Shown here piece after piece: positions 26,400-36,242 of a DNA stretch of 64,000 bases. Numbering within the stretch: the first letter of the stretch is position 1; the number at the start of each line of letters is the position of its first letter. The stretch lies in contig NZ_SIZZ01000004.1 of the NCBI RefSeq assembly GCF_004322705.1, forward strand, positions 186,001-250,000, read 5' to 3'. Both the position numbers and the translations under genes were made by a program. The notes under the pieces are model-generated. The model made no database searches, was not told the DNA's origin, and saw only the letters and a list, made by a program, of their open reading frames with translations. Source of the stretch: Dyella terrae. GTDB taxonomy: Bacteria > Pseudomonadota > Gammaproteobacteria > Xanthomonadales > Rhodanobacteraceae.

Positions 26400-26580
26400 A
26401 TTCGGGCCGGTCTCCGGGCTTGCGAGCGCACGCCCCAAGGCGTGCCTGCGGAACGGCCTTCCCATGCTTCACGCACAGTGGCCGACGGTTCCGCTCCAAC
26501 TCTCTCGCTTACCGTTGCGGGGGCAGCGCCGGACTGATTCCTGTCAAAGGAACGCACCGGCTTCCCGTTTCATCCCGGTA
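26400..26580 (-). ncRNA. Cobalamin riboswitch upstream of btuB
   Basis: On the minus strand the leader contains GAAACGGGAAGCCGGTGCG, the B12-box GCTGCCCCCGCAACGGTAA (26509-26527), then GGCCACTGTGCG and GGGAAGGC, and closes with GCCCGGAGACCGGCC. These are the conserved elements of the class I cobalamin riboswitch in the correct order. Adenosylcobalamin binding represses btuB expression. About 135 bases of expression platform separate it from the start codon. Confidence 0.95.
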
Positions 26581-26802
26581 AAACCGGGACACCCGAACGG
26601 CGGGACTTTAGCCGGGGTGCGATGCAGCCGCAACTTCGCGAGTCATTCAAGGCACTAAGCAAAAACAAAGCATCACGCCCGAATAGCCGTCTGGACGGCC
26701 ATTCGAACGGCATCAATGGTGCATTCGCAAGTTTGCCGCAAGCCATCGTTTATCAATGTCAACGTGACGAAAGGCACATTGCACAAAATCGTAAAATAGT
26801 TG

Positions 26803-26831
26803 TTGACGCGCCCGGAGCATCGTGATTACTT
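26803..26831 (+). promoter_or_regulatory. Promoter of the first Oar-like receptor
   Basis: TTGACG (26803-26808), 17 bases, TTACTT (26826-26831). The paralogous receptor has the same arrangement (30350-30378), sharing TTGTTGACGCG and a TTCG just after the -10. It implies a leader of about 185 bases before the ATG at 27022. The rest of 26621-27021 is AT-richer non-coding DNA. Confidence 0.6.
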
Positions 26832-27021
26832 TCGACGCGCGCCTCGCCAGATATTGCGATTCGAGGCGCTAGGGGAAACGCAAGGGGAATCAGGAACGCA
26901 AGCTTTTGCATGGTGGCCCTCGGGCCGCCACGGGAACGGCTTGCGTTCTGCAAGGCACGGCACCGTGCACGCCGTGGGCATTCGAGCCATTCGGATTCGA
27001 TTTCTTTCTGGGGAGAGAGCA

Positions 27022-30000
27022 ATGAGCAAGCTTCTGACTCACCGGCGCGCGCCGGTGTGGCGTCATACCGCGCTGGCCGTCGCCCTGAGCATGGGCCTGG
27101 CGGGCATCGTTCATGGCCAGTCCAACGCGTCGGGCAGCATTTTTGGTCGCGCGGATGACAATGCGGCGACGGTCCACGTCGAAAACCTCGACACCGGTCT
27201 CGCACGCGATGTTCAAGTGGATTCTTCCGGTCGCTATCGCGCCGTCGCGTTGCCGATCGGTCGCTACCGCGTCTCGTTGGTGAAAGACGGCAAGACCGTC
27301 GATACCCGCGACAACGTGCAGGTCGTCGTCGGCACCGGCCAGGAAATTTCCTTCACCGCTGCCGCCAATGCCAAGAACCTCGAGGGCATTCAGGTCACGG
27401 CCAATGCACTGCCTGCTATCGACGTTTCGTCGGTCGACTCGCGAACCGTGATGACGGCCGAGCAACTGCAAAAGCTGCCGGTGCTCAACAACGTCAACGC
27501 CGCCGCACTGCTCGCGCCGGGTACGACCGCCGGTGACAGCCGCTATGGCAACTCCATCTCGATGGGTGGCGCGTCGGCGGCGGAAAACCAGTACTACATC
27601 AACGGTTTTCCCGTCACCAACCCACTGACCGGCCTGGGCTTCACCAGCCTGCCCTTCGATGCGATCGATCAGGAGCAGGTCTTTACCGGCGGCTACGGTG
27701 CTGAGTACGGCCGCTCGACCGGCGGCGTGGTGAACATCATCACCAAGCACGGTTCGAACTCGTGGAAAGCGGGCGCGGACGTCCAGTGGACCCCGGCGGC
27801 GCTCAAGGCAAATCAGCGCTACATCTACTATCCGGTAGGCAGCGGCCGCTCTACCGATGGCAAGGTGTACTTCCGACCGAACGAGAACAGCACCAACACG
27901 CTCTACGGGGCCTACATCAGCGGCCCGCTGGTCAAGGACAAGCTGTTCTTCTACGGCAGCGGCGAACTGACCCGCAACACCGGTCTGGCGCAGTTCGGCA
28001 TCAACAACGGCACCAACGGCAACAGCACCAAGACCACCACGGACACCAACAAGGTGACGCGCTGGTTGACCAAGGTCGACTGGAACATCACGGACAGTCA
28101 CATCCTGGAATTCACCGGCATGGGTGAAACCAATATCCAGGACACGTCGATCTACAACTACAACTACAACACCAACACCGTCGGCACGCTCAAGGGCACG
28201 GAGCACCAGAAGAACACTGGCACGGCTAACACGTCCGTCGGCGGCACGGTCTACGTCGGCAAGTACACCGGCTACATCACCGATGACCTTGTCATCAGCG
28301 CCCTCTACGGCAAGAGCACGTCCGATCACGTGGATACGGTGGCTGGTTCGGCAGGCGTGGTCTGCCCGAACATCACCGACAGCCGCTCGGTTCCGACTCG
28401 CGTCAGCTGCGCTCCCGTCGGCGGCAACTTGTTGGCACCGGGCGCGAATGACGAGACCAAGGCGCTGCGCTTCGATATCTCGTACCACATCGGCTCGCAT
28501 TCGCTGCGCGCTGGTATCGATAACCAGACCATCAACTCGTTCTCGGGCCGTGCCACCCAGGGCGGCGCGCTGTGGACCTACTACGACGCAACCGACGACT
28601 TCTCGACCGTACCGGGCATGAATGTTCCCGCCGGTGCGACCGAAGTGGCCCAGCGCACGATCTTCAGCGCTGCCGGCAAGGTGAAGGTGGAACAGGAAGC
28701 CCAGTTCATTGAAGACCGCTGGCAGATATCCGATCGCTGGCTGCTGCAGGTCGGCTTGCGCAACGAGCAGTTCAAGAACTTCAACACCGATGGCGTCGTG
28801 TTCGTGAAGCAGCGCCACCAGCTCGCTCCGCGTATCGGCGCAACCTGGGACGTGATGGGCGATTCGTCACTCAAGGTGTACGCCAACGCCGGTCGTTATC
28901 ACCTCGCCGTGCCGGCAAACGTTGCCATTCGCGGCGCCGGCCCGCAGCGCTTCGAGAACCAGTACTTCACCTACAGCGGTGTCGATCCGGTCACCAACGC
29001 GCCCATCAATCCCACGCCCATCAGCAGTGTGTTCTACGCCAACGGTGCCAACGGTGAGGCTCCGGATCCGAAAACGCTGGCGAAGCATGGTCTGAGTGCG
29101 TATTACCAGGATGAGTACATCGCTGGTGCCGACTGGCAGTTCGCACCCAACTGGACCACGGGCGCGAAGGTCATCTACCGCAATCTCAAGAGCATCATCG
29201 ACGACTTCTGCGATGCTCGCGCGTTCCTCGCCCATGAGCAGGCGGCCGGCACGCCCATCACCAACCCGGCATTCACCAACTGGCAAACCGACGGCGCGCC
29301 GTGCTTGCTGTTCAATCCGGGCGAAGGTGGCACGTTCACCATCGATCACGACGGCAACGGCACGCTCAAGGACATCACGCTGACGGCGGACGAGCTGGGC
29401 TTCCCGAAGCTCAAGCGCAAGTACTACGCCGTGAATCTGTATCTTGAGCATCAGTTCGACCAGAAGTGGTACGCGCGCTTCGAGTACACCTGGTCGCACA
29501 GTTACGGTAATTCCGAAGGCCTGCTGCTCTCGGACATCGGCCAGATCGATCCGTCGGTGACACAGACCTGGGACTTCCCGGAGATCATGATCGGTGCCAC
29601 GGGCAACCTGCCCAATGATCGTCGCCACCAGTTGAAGTCCTATGGCTACTACCAGGTGACGCCGGAGTGGCTGGTTGGCGGTGTATTGCTCGTGTCCTCG
29701 GGTCGCCCGAAGAACTGCATGGGCATCTACCCGAGCGATCCGTACCAGTACGGCTCGTCGTACTTCTACTGCAACGGTGCCGTGGCAACCCGCGGCAGCC
29801 AGGGCACGTTGCCGTGGACCTACCAGCTGAACCTGAGCACCGAGTGGCGTCCGGCCTGGGCTGACCACAAGCTGGCCATCAGCGCGGACGTCTTCAATGT
29901 GTTCAACCAGCAGCGCGCCCAGAACCGCGTCGAAACCTACCAGCTTGGCAGCGGCGCGATCAGTCCGAACTACGGCCGCATCCTGAGCTACTCGGCACCG

Positions 30001-30042
30001 CGTTCTGTCCGCCTGTCGGCCCGATACGACTTCACGCTGTAA
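27022..30042 (+). CDS. Oar-like TonB-dependent receptor 1
   Basis: The 1006-residue outer-membrane receptor has a signal peptide ending ...AGIVHGQ. A carboxypeptidase-regulatory-like beta-sandwich follows (about 33-110, with SGSIFGRADDNAATVHVENL), then a plug (about 125-260, with SVDSRTVMTAEQLQKLP and SAEYGRSTGGV-like GAEYGRSTGGVVNIITK), then a large barrel. Such Oar-type receptors import carbohydrate- or peptide-derived ligands through TonB. The ligand is unknown. GGGGAGAG ten bases before the ATG supports the start. It is the first of a tandem pair, probably each with its own promoter and terminator. Confidence 0.93.
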   Translation: MSKLLTHRRAPVWRHTALAVALSMGLAGIVHGQSNASGSIFGRADDNAATVHVENLDTGLARDVQVDSSGRYRAVALPIGRYRVSLVKDGKTVDTRDNVQVVVGTGQEISFTAAANAKNLEGIQVTANALPAIDVSSVDSRTVMTAEQLQKLPVLNNVNAAALLAPGTTAGDSRYGNSISMGGASAAENQYYINGFPVTNPLTGLGFTSLPFDAIDQEQVFTGGYGAEYGRSTGGVVNIITKHGSNSWKAGADVQWTPAALKANQRYIYYPVGSGRSTDGKVYFRPNENSTNTLYGAYISGPLVKDKLFFYGSGELTRNTGLAQFGINNGTNGNSTKTTTDTNKVTRWLTKVDWNITDSHILEFTGMGETNIQDTSIYNYNYNTNTVGTLKGTEHQKNTGTANTSVGGTVYVGKYTGYITDDLVISALYGKSTSDHVDTVAGSAGVVCPNITDSRSVPTRVSCAPVGGNLLAPGANDETKALRFDISYHIGSHSLRAGIDNQTINSFSGRATQGGALWTYYDATDDFSTVPGMNVPAGATEVAQRTIFSAAGKVKVEQEAQFIEDRWQISDRWLLQVGLRNEQFKNFNTDGVVFVKQRHQLAPRIGATWDVMGDSSLKVYANAGRYHLAVPANVAIRGAGPQRFENQYFTYSGVDPVTNAPINPTPISSVFYANGANGEAPDPKTLAKHGLSAYYQDEYIAGADWQFAPNWTTGAKVIYRNLKSIIDDFCDARAFLAHEQAAGTPITNPAFTNWQTDGAPCLLFNPGEGGTFTIDHDGNGTLKDITLTADELGFPKLKRKYYAVNLYLEHQFDQKWYARFEYTWSHSYGNSEGLLLSDIGQIDPSVTQTWDFPEIMIGATGNLPNDRRHQLKSYGYYQVTPEWLVGGVLLVSSGRPKNCMGIYPSDPYQYGSSYFYCNGAVATRGSQGTLPWTYQLNLSTEWRPAWADHKLAISADVFNVFNQQRAQNRVETYQLGSGAISPNYGRILSYSAPRSVRLSARYDFTL

Positions 30043-30051
30043 TCAGAACAA

Positions 30052-30117
30052 GCGCCAGGGATCACCTGGCGCGGATCTCCCCGATTGGCCGCCGGGCAAA
30101 CCGGCGGCCATTTTTTG
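30052..30117 (+). terminator. Double-hairpin terminator after receptor 1
   Basis: A first hairpin GCGCCAGG / CCTGGCGC (30052-30072) is followed by the stem TGGCCGCCGG / CCGGCGGCCA with loop GCAAA and TTTTTT (30086-30116). The same two-hairpin layout ends receptor 2. Confidence 0.88.
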
Positions 30118-30349
30118 TTCGGCAGCGCGCACAAGGTCGTTGATCGCTCGCGCCCGCCAGGCAGGAACGCCTTCTCTGCTTCACATTCATTACGCAAATT
30201 GACGCATTTTCTTACAGGCCATTAATAGAGCGTTCATGATTTCTTGACGCCCACGGGTGCCTTCGGGGCGCGTCGCGGGGCCATTTTTCGCCATTTGCTC
30301 AATAACTTACTGTCACGTACATAGTTGCGACTGTAATATTAAGAAATTG

Positions 30350-30378
30350 TTGACGCGGTGCCCCTGTGCTCACTAAGT
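30350..30378 (+). promoter_or_regulatory. Promoter of the second Oar-like receptor
   Basis: TTGACG (30350-30355), 17 bases, CTAAGT (30373-30378), preceded by an AT-rich UP-like stretch (30300-30345). It matches the receptor 1 promoter in -35 context and spacing. The leader of about 150 bases contains inverted segments such as GAAATTGCGGA with TCCGCAATTCC and GGTGGCGCCTGCCACC. The remainder of 30118-30536 shows no gene. Confidence 0.6.
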
Positions 30379-30536
30379 TCGCCTTGCGAGTCGTGAGAAA
30401 TTGCGGAAGCGCCGGGAGCGGGGGGCTCCAGAAAGACATCTAGACGGCCGACCGGGATGGTCCGCAATTCCTCCGCTTTGCGCATTGGGTGGCGCCTGCC
30501 ACCCCTATTGATCGTCTTTCTGGGGAGATAAGCGAT

Positions 30537-33500
30537 ATGCGTACGTCTCGTAATACCTTTGCGTTGCAACGAACTGCCCTTGCCCTCGCGCTCGGCATGG
30601 GCATCGCCGGCACGGCCCTGGCTCAGTCCAATGCCTCCGGCGTGATTTTCGGCCGCACGGCCGAACCGGGTACCACCATCCAGCTGACCAATATCGATAC
30701 CGGCTTCACGCGTGACGTGCAGGTTGATAACGAAGGTCGTTACCGTGCCGGCTCGCTGCCGGTGGGTCGCTACAAGGTGACGCTGCAGAAGGATGGCAAG
30801 GCCATCGAATCGCGCGACAACATCCAGGTCGCCCTGGGTAGCGGTGTCGATGTGTCGTTTGCCGGTGGCTCAGCCGCCGCTTCGGCCAACGCGCAGAACC
30901 TTGAAGGCGTGCAGGTCGTGGCCAGCGCCTTGCCGGCGATCGACGTGTCGTCGGTTGACTCGCGCACCGTGCTGACCTCCGAACAGCTGCAGAAACTGCC
31001 GCTGGCACGTAACGTCACCGCGGCCGCGCTGCTGGCGCCTGGCGTGGTGGCCGGTGACTCGCGCTACGGCAACGTCGCGTCGTTCGGTGGTTCGTCGGCG
31101 TCGGAAAACCAGTACTACATCAACGGCTATGCCGTGACCAACGCGCTCACCGGCCTGGGCTTCACCAGCCTGCCGTATGACGCGATCGATCAGCAGCAGA
31201 TCTACACCGGCGGTTACAGCGCCGAATACGGTCGTTCCACCGGCGGCGTGATCAACGTGATCACCAAGAGCGGCGGCAACACCTGGAAGGCCGGGCTTGG
31301 CATGTATGTCATTCCGCAGTACTTCCGCGATTCGCCGCGCAGCATCTACCGCACCAACGGCCAGCTGTGGCAGTACCGCGGCGACAACAAGACCTCGTCC
31401 ATGCAGTACACCGGCTACGTCAGCGGCCCGCTGGTCAAGGACAAGCTGTTCTTCTACGGCGCGGCCGACCTGACCGACTCCCGTGCCCACACCACGACGT
31501 CGATCGTTGCTCCGCAGCGCAGTACGGACGACATCAAGGCGATGAAGTGGTTGGTGAAGGTCAACTGGAACATCACCGACAGCCACCTGCTCGAACTGAC
31601 GGGTATTTCCGACAAGACGGACGTCGACAAGAGCATCTACCGCTACAACTACGCGCAGGGCGTGGCCACCTCCTACCTGGGTACCGACAAGACGAAGAAC
31701 TTCGACTCCGGCCCGGGCTCGCAGCCGGGCGGTGACGTCTACATCGGTCGCTACACCGGCTACATCACCGACGACCTGACGGTGAACGCCCTGTACGGCA
31801 AGAGCAAGACCGACCACGTGCGCAACCTCGGTTACGCCAGCAATCCGAACTGCCCGTGGATTCTTGACTCACGCCAGGGCGCACCGAACACCATCATCGG
31901 TTGCGGCCTGGTCAACGGCACGGTGCTTGGCCCCGGTGCCAACGACAAGACGCACGGCTGGCGCCTCGACGTCGAATACCGCCTGGGCAGCCACACGCTG
32001 CGTGCCGGTCTGGACAACCAGACGCTTGAATCGCAGGCGGGCAACATCTACGAAGGCGGCTATCGCTGGGTCTATCGCAACGCGGGCCCTGTCACCGGCC
32101 GTCCGGACATCGTGCCGCCGCCGGGCACGCAGTACGTCGCTGAAAAGCGTCTGTTCCAGACCGGTGCAGCGGTCAAGGTGGAGCAGGAAGCGCAGTTCAT
32201 CGAAGACAACTGGCAGATCACCGACCGCTGGCTGGCCAAGATCGGCCTGCGCAACGAGCAGTTCAAGAACCTCAACGGCGCCGGCGACGTGTACGTCAAG
32301 CAGCGTCACCAGCTGGCCCCGCGCCTGGGCGTCACCTGGGACGTGTTCGGTGACTCGTCGTTCAAGGTCTACGGCAACGCCGGTCGCTACCACCTGGCGA
32401 TTCCGTCCAACGTGGCTATCCGCGGCGCCTCGGCCTCGAACTACTACAGCGAGTACTACACCTACAACGGCGTGGCACCGAACGGCGAGCCGCTCAACCT
32501 GACGCAGCTCGGTTCGCGCAGCTACCTCAACGGCGAAGACGGCACGACGCCCGATCCCCGCTCGGTGGCCGCGCAGGGCATCAAGGCGTACTACCAGGAT
32601 GAGTACATCCTGGGCTTCGACAAGATGCTCGGCAGCAACTGGACCTTCGGCGCGAAGGCCACGGTGCGCAAGCTCAAGAGCTCGATCGACGACTTCTGCG
32701 ATTCGCGTCCGTTCGAGAAGTACGCCGCGCGCAACAACATCGACATCAGCAATGCGCGCATTGCCGGTTGCTACCTGTTCAATCCGGGCGAGAGCAACAC
32801 CTTCCTGGTGGACGTGAATGGCCAGGGCAACTTCGTGCCCTTCAAGCTGACCAAGGAAGACTTCACCACGCCAGCTGGCGTGAGCTTCCCGCCGCTCAAG
32901 CGCAAGTACTACTCGCTGGATCTGTATCTTGAGCATCAGTTCGATGCGAAGTGGTACGGCCGCGTCGACTACACGTTCTCGCGTAGCTACGGCAACTCCG
33001 AAGGCCAGCTCAAGTCCGACATCGGCCAGCTCGATCCGTCGGTGACCCAGGACTGGGATGCCCCGGAAATCATGCAGTACACCAACGGCCCGCTGCCGAA
33101 CGACCGCACGCATCAGTTCAAGGCGTACGGCTTCTACCAGATGACGCCGGAATGGCTGTTCGGTTCGAACCTGGCGATTGCCTCGGGTCGTCCGAAGAAC
33201 TGCATCGGTTTCGACCCGGTCGACGCCATCCACTACGGCGCCTCGTACTTCGAGTGCAACTTCGAGCCCAGCCCGCGCGGTTCGAAGGGTCGCCTGCCGT
33301 GGACCTGGTCGCTTGACCTGAACGCCGAGTACCGCCCGCGCTGGGCTGGCGACTCGCAGCCGCTGGCATTCACCGCCACGGTGTTCAACGTGTTCTCGAA
33401 GCAGGAACCGACCGCCATCATCGAAGTGGGCGAAAGCTCGATCAGTTCGGTGACCAACAAGCCGGTGCGCAGCGTGGATTACCTGCGTCCGGTGGCGTTC

Positions 33501-33551
33501 CAGTCGCCGCGCTACTTCCAGTTCGGCGTGCGCTACGACTTCTCCATGTAA
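30537..33551 (+). CDS. Oar-like TonB-dependent receptor 2
   Basis: This 1004-residue paralogue of receptor 1 has the signal peptide ALALALGMGIAGTALAQ, a carboxypeptidase-regulatory domain (SGVIFGRTAEPGTTIQL), a plug (VDSRTVLTSEQLQKLP, SAEYGRSTGGVINVITK) and a barrel ending QFGVRYDFSM. Similarity continues through the whole length, including a conserved EQEAQFIED strand and the PLKRKYYSLDLYLEHQFDAKW region, so they arose by tandem duplication and diverged. The Shine-Dalgarno is GGGGAGA in the leader end TCTTTCTGGGGAGA shared with receptor 1. The neighbouring Entner-Doudoroff genes suggest a sugar-derived ligand, which is only inference. Confidence 0.93.
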   Translation: MRTSRNTFALQRTALALALGMGIAGTALAQSNASGVIFGRTAEPGTTIQLTNIDTGFTRDVQVDNEGRYRAGSLPVGRYKVTLQKDGKAIESRDNIQVALGSGVDVSFAGGSAAASANAQNLEGVQVVASALPAIDVSSVDSRTVLTSEQLQKLPLARNVTAAALLAPGVVAGDSRYGNVASFGGSSASENQYYINGYAVTNALTGLGFTSLPYDAIDQQQIYTGGYSAEYGRSTGGVINVITKSGGNTWKAGLGMYVIPQYFRDSPRSIYRTNGQLWQYRGDNKTSSMQYTGYVSGPLVKDKLFFYGAADLTDSRAHTTTSIVAPQRSTDDIKAMKWLVKVNWNITDSHLLELTGISDKTDVDKSIYRYNYAQGVATSYLGTDKTKNFDSGPGSQPGGDVYIGRYTGYITDDLTVNALYGKSKTDHVRNLGYASNPNCPWILDSRQGAPNTIIGCGLVNGTVLGPGANDKTHGWRLDVEYRLGSHTLRAGLDNQTLESQAGNIYEGGYRWVYRNAGPVTGRPDIVPPPGTQYVAEKRLFQTGAAVKVEQEAQFIEDNWQITDRWLAKIGLRNEQFKNLNGAGDVYVKQRHQLAPRLGVTWDVFGDSSFKVYGNAGRYHLAIPSNVAIRGASASNYYSEYYTYNGVAPNGEPLNLTQLGSRSYLNGEDGTTPDPRSVAAQGIKAYYQDEYILGFDKMLGSNWTFGAKATVRKLKSSIDDFCDSRPFEKYAARNNIDISNARIAGCYLFNPGESNTFLVDVNGQGNFVPFKLTKEDFTTPAGVSFPPLKRKYYSLDLYLEHQFDAKWYGRVDYTFSRSYGNSEGQLKSDIGQLDPSVTQDWDAPEIMQYTNGPLPNDRTHQFKAYGFYQMTPEWLFGSNLAIASGRPKNCIGFDPVDAIHYGASYFECNFEPSPRGSKGRLPWTWSLDLNAEYRPRWAGDSQPLAFTATVFNVFSKQEPTAIIEVGESSISSVTNKPVRSVDYLRPVAFQSPRYFQFGVRYDFSM

Positions 33552-33562
33552 TCGGGTTCACC

Positions 33563-33625
33563 GAGCGCCACACGGATGTGGCGCTCACTCCCCGTTGGCC
33601 GCCAGTGAAAGCTGGCGGCCTTTTT
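33563..33625 (+). terminator. Double-hairpin terminator after receptor 2
   Basis: The perfect hairpin GAGCGCCACA-CGGA-TGTGGCGCTC (33563-33586) precedes the stem GGCCGCCAG / CTGGCGGCC with TTTTT (33597-33625). Confidence 0.88.
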
Positions 33626-33644
33626 GAATGAGAGAAACGATTAA

Positions 33645-33714
33645 CTGTGAACAGTAAACAGTAAGAGCGGTAAGCGCTGCTTTGTCCGTTTACCGTTTGC
33701 TGTTCACCGTTCCT
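33645..33714. repeat. Dispersed palindromic repeat, copy 3
   Basis: Left block GTGAACAGTAAACAGTAAGAG, middle hairpin-like GAGCGGTAAGCGCTG, right block GTTTACCGTTTGCTGTTCAC. It lies between the receptor 2 terminator and the 3' end of the GntR gene and resembles copy 1. Confidence 0.7.
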
Positions 33715-34467
33715 CTAGTCAGTATGAAGTTCCGCCACGAAATCGTAGATGTCGCCCCGATACCACGACGTGGTGAATTCCACCACGCGACCGTCATCGA
33801 GAAAGCTGCGGCGTTCGATGTTGAGGCCGGCGCTTCCCGTGGGCACATGCAGCAGGCGCGCCTGTTGCGCGCCAAGCGAAACCGCGCGAAGACGCTGCAA
33901 GGCGCGGCGCGGGCGGGCGCCCAGGCTTTCAAGCACTTCATAGAGTGAATCACGCACCGCCAGCGGATCGGGCAGGATGCTGGCCGGCACCACGCTGCGC
34001 TCGATCGCCAGCGGCTCTTCCTTGGCGTAGCGCACGCGATGCAGTCGCGCGACGAGCACGCCGGGCGACAGGTTCATCGCCATCGACTCTTCCGGCGTCA
34101 CTTCGCCGATGCCGCGTTCGAAGAACTCCGAGCGCGGGTTCAGTCCGCGGGCGCGAAGGTCTTCCGTGAAGCTGGTGAGGCGCGACATCGGCTTGATGAT
34201 GCGCTCGGCGACGAACGTGCCGGCGCCGTGGCGCTGGGTGAGGATGCCTTCTTCCACCAGGCCGGCGATGGCCTTGCGCACCGTCACGCGTGACAGGTTG
34301 AGCGCACGCGACAGGTCGCGTTCGCTTGGCAATGCCTGACCCGGTTCGATGTCGCGGTGCTCGACCACGTTGCGGATGGCCCGACGCAGCCTCAGGTAAG
34401 CCAGGGGCTGGTGGGCAGCCGAATCGCGGCTGAGTCGGTGGTATTCGTTGGCCAGGGCGGTTTCCAT
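33715..34467 (-). CDS. GntR family regulator, HutC/UTRA subgroup
   Basis: The 250-residue transcription factor has an N-terminal GntR winged helix (about 15-85, with LPSERDLSRALNLSRVTVRKAIAGLVEEGILTQRHGAGTFV) and a C-terminal UTRA ligand domain (about 95-245, ending SWYRGDIYDFVAEL). UTRA domains often bind sugar phosphates or amino sugars. It is divergent from zwf-pgl-edd-eda, and TGGTA-type repeats lie in front of both genes. This makes it the likely local regulator of the Entner-Doudoroff operon (inference; HexR does this in pseudomonads). The ATG at 34467 is preferred because an earlier ATG at 34491 overlaps the repeats. Confidence 0.88.
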   Translation of the reverse strand: METALANEYHRLSRDSAAHQPLAYLRLRRAIRNVVEHRDIEPGQALPSERDLSRALNLSRVTVRKAIAGLVEEGILTQRHGAGTFVAERIIKPMSRLTSFTEDLRARGLNPRSEFFERGIGEVTPEESMAMNLSPGVLVARLHRVRYAKEEPLAIERSVVPASILPDPLAVRDSLYEVLESLGARPRRALQRLRAVSLGAQQARLLHVPTGSAGLNIERRSFLDDGRVVEFTTSWYRGDIYDFVAELHTD

Positions 34468-34478
34468 GGTGGTCACGA

Positions 34479-34497
34479 TACCAATGACCATACCAAT
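34479..34497 (-). promoter_or_regulatory. Direct-repeat operator in front of the GntR gene
   Basis: TACCAAT-GACCA-TACCAAT on the plus strand (ATTGGTA twice on the minus strand), start-to-start distance 12. It lies immediately upstream of the ATG, where binding would block the gene's own transcription. The core TGGTA recurs at the zwf promoter. Confidence 0.5.
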
Positions 34498-34590
34498 TCC
34501 ACAAGCATGGGATAAATCAGGGCCCTGCAGGCGCTACCAGTTGGCCGGTTGAGGCTGCCGGAGGCCGGACCTGATGCGGTTTGTCGCAAG

Positions 34591-34625
34591 TGGTGTTGTC
34601 TGGTATTTCAGTGGTACGGTAGGAT
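34591..34625 (+). promoter_or_regulatory. zwf operon promoter with phased TGGT repeats
   Basis: TGGTGT at 34591, TGGTAT at 34601 and TGGTAC at 34612 are spaced 10 and 11 bases, about one helical turn each. They overlap a plausible promoter (TTGTCT 34596-34601, TAGGAT 34620-34625, spacing 18). The shared TGGTA core with the GntR upstream region suggests one regulator binds both. Confidence 0.5.
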
Positions 34626-34680
34626 CAGACTCCCAGGCCGGTGACAGCCATCGGTCCCACAGCTCCCCGCATAGGTCGAG

Positions 34681-36159
34681 GTGACGGCAGTGACGGCTTC
34701 TTCCCCCCCGGTCGATCCCTTTGACCTGGTGATTTTCGGCGGTACCGGCGACCTTGCCCTGCGCAAGCTGCTGCCCGCCATGTTCCACCGCTTCCTCGAC
34801 GGCCAGATCCCCGAACACAGCCGCGTCGTCGGCGTTGCCCGCGAAGCGCTGGACGATGACGGCTACCGCGCAAGCATTCGCAATGCGCTGGTCGAGGCAG
34901 GCGGTGCGAAGGACAAGATCGAGCAGTTCCTGGGCCAGGTGCATTACCGGCCGCTCGATGCCCGCAAGGATGAAGGCTGGGACGACTTCGCCGAGATGAT
35001 CGGCACGCAGCCCGACCATGTGCGCGTGTTCTATCTCTCCACCTCGCCGGAATTGTTCGTCGACATCTGCCAGCGCCTGGGTCATCACGGCCTGAATGAA
35101 GGCAAGTCGCGCGTGGTGCTGGAGAAGCCGATCGGTCGTGACCTGGCCAGTGCCAATCGCATCAATGATGCGGTCGGCCAGTACTTCAATGAATCGCAGA
35201 CGTTCCGCATCGATCACTACCTCGGCAAGGAAACGGTGCAGAACCTGCTGGCGCTGCGCTTCGGCAATGCCCTGTTCGAGCCGCTGTGGAATGCCGAGCA
35301 CATCGACCACGTGCAGATCACCGTCGCCGAAACCCTGGGTGTCGGCCGCCGTGGCGCTTACTACGACCGTGCCGGCGCACTGCGCGACATGGTGCAGAAC
35401 CATATCCTGCAGCTGCTGTGCATGGTGGCCATGGAGCCGCCGTATTCGCTTGCGCCCGACGCGGTGCGCGACGAAAAGCTCAAGGTGCTGCGTTCGCTCA
35501 AGCACATCGACGAATCCAACGCGGCACAGCTGACCGTGCGCGGGCAGTACCGCGCCGGTGCGGCCGAAGGCCAGAGCGTGCCGGGTTACCTGGAGGAGCT
35601 CGACGGAGACACCAAGTCGGGCACCGAAACCTTTGTCGCCATCAAGGCCGAAATTGACAACTGGCGCTGGGCCGGCGTGCCGTTCTACCTGCGCACCGGC
35701 AAGCGCCTGCCGGCGCGCGTGTCGGAAATCGTGGTGGTCTTCAAGTCCGTCCCGCATTCCATCTTCAATGCCGACGCGGGCCCGCTGGCGCACAACCGCC
35801 TGGTGCTGCGCCTGCAGCCGGACGAAGGCGTGAAATTGTGGCTGACGATCAAGCACCCCGGCCCCGGTGGCTTGCGCCTGCGCCACGTGCCGCTGGACAT
35901 GAGTTTTGCCGAAGCGTTCGGCGTGCAGCAGCCCGATGCGTACGAGCGTCTTCTGCTTGATGTCGTACGCGGCAATCCCACCCTGTTCATGCGGCGCGAT
36001 GAAGTGGAGGCGGCATGGAAATGGGCCGATCCGATCCTGGAAGCCTGGGCTGCCAGCAACGAGCCACCGCGTCCCTATACCGCGGGCACCTGGGGGCCGA
36101 GCGCCGCCGTGGCGCTGATTGAGCGCGATGGCCGTACCTGGAACGAAGACACTGACTAA
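34681..36159 (+). CDS. zwf: Glucose-6-phosphate dehydrogenase
   Basis: This cytoplasmic enzyme oxidises glucose-6-phosphate to 6-phosphogluconolactone with NAD(P)+ and is the entry to the Entner-Doudoroff pathway. The 492 residues match the family length. The coenzyme-binding loop is [11 protein letters not shown] (20-30) and the substrate/active-site motif is RIDHYLGKE (176-184). The GTG at 34681 is used, giving a short N-terminal extension typical of this group. It is the first gene of zwf-pgl-edd-eda, 83 bases before pgl. Confidence 0.97.
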   Translation: MTAVTASSPPVDPFDLVIFGGTGDLALRKLLPAMFHRFLDGQIPEHSRVVGVAREALDDDGYRASIRNALVEAGGAKDKIEQFLGQVHYRPLDARKDEGWDDFAEMIGTQPDHVRVFYLSTSPELFVDICQRLGHHGLNEGKSRVVLEKPIGRDLASANRINDAVGQYFNESQTFRIDHYLGKETVQNLLALRFGNALFEPLWNAEHIDHVQITVAETLGVGRRGAYYDRAGALRDMVQNHILQLLCMVAMEPPYSLAPDAVRDEKLKVLRSLKHIDESNAAQLTVRGQYRAGAAEGQSVPGYLEELDGDTKSGTETFVAIKAEIDNWRWAGVPFYLRTGKRLPARVSEIVVVFKSVPHSIFNADAGPLAHNRLVLRLQPDEGVKLWLTIKHPGPGGLRLRHVPLDMSFAEAFGVQQPDAYERLLLDVVRGNPTLFMRRDEVEAAWKWADPILEAWAASNEPPRPYTAGTWGPSAAVALIERDGRTWNEDTD

Positions 36160-36242
36160 CAGGCTGTTCACCGGAATCTTGCACGCGGATTGCTAGCGTC
36201 ACGCGTTCGGTGACCTCCCCATTCACCCGACCTCCCATCACC

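Noticed and set aside
34467-34491. Earlier start (34491) for the GntR regulator
   Set aside because: It would place the direct-repeat operator inside the coding sequence and adds residues not typical of the family.
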